The position numbers were made by a program, and so were the translations under genes. The notes below the pieces were generated by a model. The model was not told the origin of the DNA, searched no databases, and worked only from the letters and a program-made list of their open reading frames with translations. Shown in pieces: positions 57,226 to 64,000 of a DNA stretch of 64,000 bases (the stretch's first letter is position 1; every line of letters begins with the position of its first letter). Source of the DNA: Eutrema japonicum (lineage: Eukaryota; Streptophyta; Magnoliopsida; Brassicales; Brassicaceae); assembly GCA_030161315.1 (NCBI GenBank), contig BSQW01000004.1, forward strand, positions 3,224,001-3,288,000. Direction: 5' to 3'.

Positions 57226-58589
57226 TCAAACGTCAAGGTTTCGAGCCACGATGCCTTCAAATGTAACGCCAGGTCCAAAAGCCAGAATCAGACCCCACTC
57301 GTTTTCACCTTCGTTCGTGTTCCTCAATTTCCGGCTCTCCTCCAACATATACTCCAACACATAAACAATCGAATTGCTACTTGCGTTGCCATAGTCCATG
57401 AGAGCTCTTCTGCTTGGACTCAGCTTCTCAGGCGACAGGTTAAGCCGCTTTTCAATTCGGTTCAAGATGGCCGGTCCACCTGGATGAACCGCCCAGAACA
57501 TCTGGTTATAGTCTTTATGAGCCAGTCCCGCTTTCCCTATTAGCTTCTTGCAGAAATTCTCCACGTTGTCTTCTATTATCTGTGGAAGCTCTCTCGATAG
57601 CGTGAAGTTTATCCCTTGTTCCGTTAGCCTCCCATCTATCGTCTTCTCCGTGTCTGCGCCATGAAAATGCAATCCAAGTGTTTATCCAAAAAAATATAGT
57701 CTTTTAAGTTATAGGATGCGAAAATCTTGTGTTTTTACCAGGCAGGAAATTTTGAATTGCAGTGTGAAGCTCAAAGAGAGGCTTCTCAGAAATCGGGTCT
57801 GGCTCGGATCCGATTATCATAGCTCCGGCTCCATCACCAAACAACGCGACCCCAACAAGATCATACGGTCTATCTGCACTCGGGGGTTTGAACCCAATGA
57901 TGGTCGTCTCAGACGTGGCAAGCAAAACTCTACTGCCCGGATTATTCTCGGCTATGTCTTTGGCTACACGTAGCCCCGCAACGCCACCAGAACAACCAAC
58001 GAAGTAGAGCAGAACACGGTGTGTCTCCGGGCTGAGACCAAGCCCTTTGGCTAAGTACAAGTCACCACCCGGAAGACGTGCTTCGCTTGAGGAGACATAG
58101 ACAAGGTGAGTTATGTCGGAAATAGAACGGCCCCACTTCTTGATGCAAGCTCTGGAAGCTTCCACTGCCATTTCGGTTACAGCGTCGTTGCAGATGTCGA
58201 GTCGCTGCTTCACCGTGGATCCTCCTTCCATGGCTAGTTCTGGATATTTCCGGAGTATATCCTCCGACATCACAACATACCTCGTCTTCACCGTCGTTGT
58301 CTTGCCTGTATGGTAATTGAAACAGTCAAACAACCTCTCACTCCTCAGAAAGCTTACAAAATTGAGATAAAAGTTAAAATAAACAAGGGTAAGTGAGGAG
58401 ATTACAGAGACGAGTAAGCTTCTGTTTGAGTTCAGGGTCTTCACAATTGGTGGTTTTGAAGTAGCCATCGACCAAGTACTCTTGCATCACTAGCTGGTGA
58501 GGAAAGGCTTTTCCCAGAGCAAGAATTGTCGCTTTCCCTGGATTTGGTTTCTTTTCTGAACCCAACTCTGCAGCATCGATGCTTCCCAT
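57226..58589 (-). CDS. LAP5: Anther-type III polyketide synthase LAP5/PKSB
   Basis: Three exons, 58589-58406, 58305-57739 and 57653-57226, join in frame to 392 residues, equal to AT4G34850. The chalcone-synthase fold shows the catalytic triad: Cys in LLYFVGCSGGVAGLRVAKDI, His in FWAVHPGGPAIL, Asn in DYGNASSNSIVYVLEYML. The end GLILAFGPGVTFEGIVARN is the family C-terminal signature. GCSGG in place of the CHS-type QGCFAGGT separates it from chalcone synthases. Family knowledge: it condenses fatty acyl-CoA with malonyl-CoA to alkyl pyrones for sporopollenin in the tapetum. The invertase gene converges on it from the left. Confidence 0.96.
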
Positions 58590-59163
58590 TTCTACCTCTT
58601 TTCTCTTGTCAAAGACTCAATGTTGGGTCTGTTAAAAAGGGTCATCGTCAAGGCATATATATATATGCACTGCAGCTTTGCAGTTTACCAGCTGCATCTT
58701 GTGTGGTGTTTCTGTCTAGTTAGTGTTTGGTGAAGATTAGGTGTGAGATTCAGGAGCTTCATGATTATTGCATTTATTCTTTTTAAGCTTTCTCTGAGAA
58801 TTTTCTCATGACACCATAGTCTTTGGGCCTAAATGATATAAAAGATATTTGTTCCTAGCCAACACAAGGGTGTGTTATAGTTACAGTTGTTCTGTAAATT
58901 TTTTACACTTGGAAGAATGACCAAACTAACTAAAGCTTCTTGGTAGAATGATTAACAAGAACATCAATATCAGTCAGTGTTATGAGAATTTTTGTTTTCC
59001 CCTCATCAATAAATCAGAATATAAAATTTCTGATTTATGTTATTGGGTATCAAAATTTGCTGAGTTTCTGCATATATGATGATCCATCATCATAAGCAAG
59101 ATAACATAACAAGAGAACAACAACAAATGAGGAAAAATGGAGTTGAAATGAATGTATGACTTT
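58590..59163. other. LAP5 promoter and MTN2 3' flank
   Basis: No gene. The interval holds the upstream region of LAP5, with a TATATATATATGC block at about 58655-58668 (roughly 70 bases before the ATG on the minus strand) that may be its TATA element, and the 3' end of MTN2. Confidence 0.45.
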
Positions 59164-60794
59164 TCAGAGTTCTGAGAGACACTTCCCACTGATGAAGTCA
59201 ATCACTTTGGTAACTGATTCATCAAGTTTGGCAGTGACTGCAGCTAAGTTGTCCAAAAATTCCTCTGAAGTTGGTCTATTTCCATCCACAATATCAGTTA
59301 CTGCTTTCATTAAAATGGTAGGAACCTTAAAAATATCAGCAACGTAGGCCACTGCTGCTCCCTGAATTGCGGAGATACCCAGAATAAGCAGTAGCAAGTG
59401 ATTAAGACACAAAGAGAAACACATAGATTGGAGCCAAGTTCAAAAACACAGGAAATTTGTGGACTGTTTACCTCCATGTCTTTAACTGTAGCATCATTTG
59501 CTGTGATGGATTCTTTGTCATGTGGAGTCATATCCATAGAATCACCAGTGGACAATCGTCCTACCTGGGAACATCACAACCACAGCGTAAACCAAAGAAA
59601 TAATCAAAAACTTGCATGAGGATCAAATGGTGAACTCAGACCAACCAATAAAAGTATACACCTTTAGGTTCAGCTCCTTTATAAGGTTGGGTGTAGGGAA
59701 TGTTTTCCGCATACCAACACCATATAGATCAAGGACCTGAAGAGATAAGAGAGAAATTGTACAGGGGAAAGGCGAAACACTCGGAATGAGAAAGCAAGTA
59801 TTTCATCACTTAAGAACAAAAGCTTTACTTTGCAACTCGTAGTTATACATGTACAATACAAAAGAGCACTTACAGCAACAGGTATTCTTCTGTCATGGAA
59901 AGCAGCACTGGAGACGATATAAACATCGCCAATACTTGCTCCTTTAGCCTGAAAATACAAACGAGGATGCTGTTTATATTCTTTCTGACACATATAAGGC
60001 ATGAGACGACTACGTAACGAAAGCAATTTGTAATGTCTATACCTTAAACCCACCAGCGGTTCCTGCATTAATGATTAGGTCGGGCTGAATTGCCTGAATG
60101 GAAGCATAAGTCACGAGAGATGCAGGAACCGTGCCTACACTATCAACCCCTGTAAAGAATTGATCCAAATAACAAGAGTTAAGAAAAAGCTACAAGGCCA
60201 GTGACCATTAGAAACAGCATCAAGAACTCCACACCACAACCATCCTGAAACATTTGACTCACTACCGAGGCTGAAAAGAAAAACAATCGAATAAAACCAA
60301 GCAACCCTAAGCATGGACATAGACACATACCAAGAGTTGCGTCTTTTCCTGGACACACTATACTGATGTTCAAGTCTTTATACATTCCATTAAACAGAAC
60401 CCAAGCCACCTCTTTTGGAAACCTTCAAAATTCAATTTTTTTGTTTTTCATTTTCCAATCAGAGAATATGGAATCTCGGAAAACAGTAACAAGAAAGCAT
60501 TCACATTTAATTTCGAATCAAATCTAAAAAAAGTGAAGAGATAAAAGAGCTCACGGCGAATTAACGTCTTTAACGAGTCGTAATCTGTCGATCAGAGGCT
60601 GAGCTTCCTTTTGCATAGCTGCGAATACACGGCCATTAGAAAGAAAAACAAAAATTCACAAACGAAGAAACATCAACGGAGGAGAAAAAATTAGTACCGA
60701 CGACGAAGACGATGGTACAAATCGGCCGTTTGTCTACCTGGCCCATGAGATCTTCCGTAGCAGCGTTTGAGAATCCGTCGCCGTGAGCAGCCAT
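59164..60794 (-). CDS. MTN2: 5'-methylthioadenosine nucleosidase MTN2
   Basis: Eight exons: 60794-60698, 60618-60555, 60422-60331, 60149-60043, 59948-59874, 59736-59662, 59564-59472 and 59361-59164. They join in frame to 266 residues. The nucleosidase core is clear: VVAMQKEAQPLI, LIINAGTAGGFK (nucleoside-phosphorylase-type glycine loop), FHDRRIPVA, GRLSTGDSMDM, ANDATVKDMEGAAVAYVA with the ME ligand-binding pair, and VTDIVDGNRPTSEEF with the catalytic Asp. It cleaves methylthioadenosine to adenine and methylthioribose in the Yang methionine-salvage cycle; MTN2-type enzymes also accept S-adenosylhomocysteine. The N-terminus (MAAHGDGFSNAATEDL) is longer than the A. thaliana MTN2 I recall and closer to MTN1. 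Confidence 0.94.
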
Positions 60795-60959
60795 GGCGAT
60801 TCGTCAAGATCAAATTTTTAGATTTCCCTCGGAAATTGGAAACGTGCATAAAAAAAAAAGGGAAAGAAACCGGATCCGACCCGAACCCGACCCGAACCCA
60901 ACCCGGACCCAACATTCATTATTATTTTTATTTAGTTTTCATAACAGAAAAAAATAATG

Positions 60960-62580
60960 GTGAATTACACTAAAATGCATTTTTGCCACTTTTTGTTACA
61001 AAAAATCACTTCAACTCTTAAGCCACTTTTTTCAATGTTCATAGGTATGAAAACCCAATTTTGTTTTTCTTTTTTATTCATCTCTTTTTCTCTTAAGCAA
61101 ATTTCTCTCACTTTTCTCTCACATCTCTCTATTTTACATCTTAATTTAAACCAATAAACCATCTCTCTCACATCTCTCTCTTTTACCACACTTGATTTGT
61201 TTTCTATTTTTTTATAATGTGAAAGACATAAAATAATTTTCTTGAAACAATATATGATAATTTTATTTTTCAAACATTTTAAGATCCATTTTGCTATAGT
61301 TTTGATGTGAAACAAGAAATTTACTTGTAAATATCAAGAACTACATATACACATGACATCCAAACGTGACCATCCACACATGATCATCAGTAAAGTATTA
61401 TCCACACATGACCATCCACGCTAGAAAATCAAAATTAGAGTAAAATAAATATTACCCCACTTGATTTGTTTTCTATTTTTTTATAAGGTGAAAGACATAA
61501 AACAATTTTCTGGAAACAATATATGATAATTCTATTTTTCTAACATTTTAAGATCCATTTTGCTATAGTTTTGATGTGAAACAAGAAATCTACTTGTAAA
61601 TATCAAGAACTACATCCACACATGACCATCAGTAAGGTATTATCCACACATGACCATACACACTAGAAAATAAAAAATTAGAGTACAATAATTATTACCC
61701 CACTTGATTTGTTTTCTATTTTTTTTTATAATGTGAAAGACATAAAACAATTTTTTGGAAACAATATATGATAATTCTATTTTTCCAACATTTTAAGATC
61801 TATTTTGCTATAGTTTGGATGTGAAACAAGAAATCTACTTGTAAATATCAAGAACTATATCTACACATGATCATCCAAACATGACCATCCACACTAGAAA
61901 ATCAAAAATTAGAGTAAAATAAATATTACCCCACTTGATTTGTTTTCTATTTTTTTTTATAATGTGAAAGACATAAAATAATTTTCTGTAAACAATATAT
62001 GATAATTCTATTTTACCAACATTTTAATATCCATTTTGCTATAGTTTTGATGTGAAACAAGAAATCTACTTGTAAATATCAATAACTATATCTATACATG
62101 ACCATCAGTAAAGTATTATCCACACATGACCATCCACACTAACAATACAAGATTTTTATCTATCTACACACAATTGTCCACGTTTTCATGTCCATGTCGA
62201 TCTCGATTTCATATGTTTAGATTTCTTGTTTTTTTTTTCGAATCAAAACTATAGCAAAATAAATCTTAAAATGTAGAATAAAAAAAATTATCATTCATTG
62301 TTACCAAATAAATTGTTTTATGTCTTTTACATATTAAAAAAAGAAAATAAATCAGGTGGAGTAAAAGAGAGAGATGGGGTAAAAAAAAAAATATAAAATA
62401 AATAAAGAAGTGAAAGCGATAGAGTAAGAGAGAGAAGCTATGAAGAAGATTCATGAGAGAGTAAAAAAATAGATAAGTTATATACATAAGGGTAAAATTG
62501 TCTATTGCATCTAAGAAAATGCCTTAAGAGTTGAAAGTGCCTTCTCATATAATACATAACTCAAAATGTGACTTCCAGAC
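60960..62580. mobile_element. TIR-type element with internal tandem repeats
   Basis: The outer ends are loosely inverted: AAAATGCATTTTTGCCAC...CACTTCAACTCTTAAG on the left and, on the opposite strand, CACTTTCAACTCTTAAGGCATTTTC on the right. CTCTCTCACATCTCTC runs on the left pair with GAGAGAGA runs on the right. The middle holds about four direct repeats of 230-266 bp (see separate entry) and an inverted partial unit at about 62200-62360. No transposase frame is visible. The superfamily is not certain. Confidence 0.55.
61187..62150. repeat. Four tandem repeats of about 230-266 bp
   Basis: Units begin CACTTGATTTGTTTTCTAT at about 61190, 61457, 61701 and 61932. Each contains GTGAAAGACATAAAA, CAATATATGATAATT, TTTTGCTATAGTTT and CACACATGACCATC. 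The units differ at scattered sites and by small length changes. A reverse-complement partial unit follows at about 62200-62360 (AACTATAGCAAAAT, TTTTATGTCTTTTAC). Confidence 0.88.
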
Positions 62581-62757
62581 TAATTTTCTTAAAAAATAAA
62601 ACATTTGAAAAGGAAAACGTTGACGACTTGACGGCCGTTAATGCCACGTAAGCATATGGTCCACAATCCGAAGCGAGTCGTTGGTTATTTCATATCCTCA
62701 CTCTCCTCTTGTGCTTTATCTTCTCATCGTTTCTCTCTCTTTTTTCTCGCCTCTCCA

Positions 62758-64000
62758 ATGGAGGTTACCTCCACCTTCATCTCCACCAGATCGTCAAAAT
62801 ATCTTACCTTAACTTCCTACTCTCCGGTGATTCTTCCGGCTTCTACTCTCCACTCCCTCCGCACTGATTTCCTCGGCTCCTGCCACAGTCTCCGTCCTCC
62901 TCATCTTCGAACGCGCGCCGAAAAACGGAAATCTGGTCCTTCTTCAATCCGATCGCCTCGTTTAGTCGTCAGAGCTTCTCTCGACTCTGGTCTGATCCTT
63001 CTTGTTGTGGCTGTCACCGCTTTTTCCGCCATTGCTTTCGCTTACCGCCAACATACTTTCAGAAAACGGAAAATTTCCGATGAGGTAATTGAAACACATA
63101 TTCTTCTTGTTATACCCAATTCTACACCCGCTCGAGCTTGGGATTCCAAATAAAATTTGAGTTGCTGATTCTTTTTTATGAATTTCGATTAGAGTCCTGA
63201 CTGGGTAAACTGTTCAGGTTGTAGCATCTCCTGCGACGCTTCATGATGGAAAAATCAGTACTGAGAATCGGCGGGGAAGCCAAAATTTAGATGGTGGAGA
63301 TATTCATAGAGGAAATACTGTGGAAATAAATGGAGGTTTCAGAAAGAGGGAGGAAGAATGTGCGAACAAATTGGGGGAAACTGCTGTGAGGGAGTATGAT
63401 TCATTTTCGGCCAAACAAACGGATATGGCAGCTGAGGATTCTCAGTTTGCTGTTGCCAGTGTCGGCACAATTGCCAATGAACATGGTTTTATAGATGAGT
63501 CTATGAGTAAAGGGTTTGTTGCTTTGGAATCGGCTACATTGGGAGCAAAAACACCAGAAAAACAAGTTGAAAACAGCCAAGAGCAAAAGGTTATGGACTA
63601 TGCAGTGGTGGGAGTTCATTCGATTTCTTCTCCACATGTGGTAGATGATACACGTGCTCTAGAGTATGAGTATAATGGTTTGATCCAGAAGCCTATTGAA
63701 TACAGCATCTTCACGGAGACTAAGAGAGAAGAGATTCAAACATTTTATGGGTCTAATCATTCACCAGCCAAGTCTTCAAGGTTGAAAAGTCTTAAAGCAG
63801 TCTCTCCTACTGTTACTTCTTCTGCAACTGATATATTGTTGGACCACAAGAACAATGGAATAATTAATACTCAGTTCTCAGGACAAATTTCTGGTCAGGC
63901 TATTGGTACGTTGACAATGTGGTACTTGATGTGTCAAATTTGATGGTCTCATCTTTCCTTTATGACAATCTTGCAGTGCCAATCCATTACGATGATGCTT
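62758..64000 (+). CDS. MRL1: MRL1 chloroplast PPR protein, 5' part (runs off window)
   Basis: Exons 62758-63084 and 63218-63905 are complete; a third starts at 63977 and leaves the window. The start MEVTSTFISTRSSKYLTLTS is chosen over an in-frame ATG 117 bases upstream because it matches the AT4G34830 N-terminus I recall. A Ser/Arg-rich leader of about 75 residues looks like a chloroplast transit peptide, followed by a hydrophobic segment (GLILLVVAVTAFSAIAFAY), and then a long low-conservation acidic region. The PPR repeats themselves lie beyond the window. Family knowledge: MRL1 stabilises the plastid rbcL mRNA. Identification rests on the N-terminus and on its place next to MTN2. Confidence 0.88.

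Noticed and set aside
1..64000. CRISPR array or bacterial operon
   Set aside because: The tandem repeats have no spacers of constant length and the DNA is clearly plant nuclear with introns.

Overview
This is plant nuclear DNA from a Brassicaceae species: AT-rich intergenic DNA, intron-containing genes with GT-AG junctions, and an uninterrupted run of genes collinear (in reverse order) with Arabidopsis thaliana chromosome 4, about AT4G34960 to AT4G34830. I recognised the genes from protein motifs and remembered family sequences; no database search was run, and the species cannot be named from this window. Gene models are built exon by exon from visible splice sites, and I checked that the frame is kept across each junction. 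Layout: 1-5.4 kb is repeat-rich DNA with a 98-bp-arm hairpin, a tandem duplication, and a nested cluster of broken gene pieces (ATP synthase 6 kDa subunit, DUF616 glycosyltransferase-like, catalase). 5.46-7.31 kb holds a secretory-pathway cyclophilin (CYP21-1, minus). 7.3-19.2 kb is a transposon zone: a small gag-only Copia-type LTR element with 5-bp target duplications, a palindromic Mutator-like MITE with 9-bp target duplications, a tRNA-derived SINE, and a TIR-bounded element carrying dozens of tandem E2F-like sites (TTTTCCCGCCAAAA). 19.28-21.46 kb is a nodulin-like MFS transporter (plus). 23.37-25.37 kb is ARO1 (minus, one exon). 26.58-27.69 and 28.47-29.43 kb are tandem PLC-like phosphodiesterases; the first has an in-frame stop. 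30.93-34.22 kb is the DEAD-box helicase RH16 (minus, 14 exons). 35.24-41.90 kb is a complete xanthine dehydrogenase (plus, 14 exons). 42.05-51.43 kb holds two amidase paralogues, both apparently broken: copy A by a stop codon formed at an exon junction, copy B by a very recent Gypsy chromovirus insertion with LTRs identical by eye. Between them lies a short relic of a second xanthine dehydrogenase. 52.00-52.51 kb is the cyclophilin ROC5 (minus), 54.84-56.90 kb neutral invertase A/N-InvB (plus), 57.23-58.59 kb the anther-type polyketide synthase LAP5 (minus), 59.16-60.79 kb methylthioadenosine nucleosidase MTN2 (minus), and 62.76 kb to the window end the 5' part of MRL1 (plus). The genes do not form a pathway; they are ordinary neighbours kept by synteny, with roles in purine breakdown (XDH), Yang-cycle methionine salvage (MTN2), sucrose use (A/N-InvB), pollen wall and pollen tube (LAP5, ARO1), protein folding (CYP21-1, ROC5), RNA handling (RH16, MRL1). 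Three members of one Helitron-like family sit in three separate gene spacers. The most notable biology is rearrangement: the XDH-amidase segment was duplicated and then eroded, and a TE appears to have spread a dense E2F-site array. No wholly new gene system was recognised; one short ORF near 22.6-22.9 kb remains unidentified.
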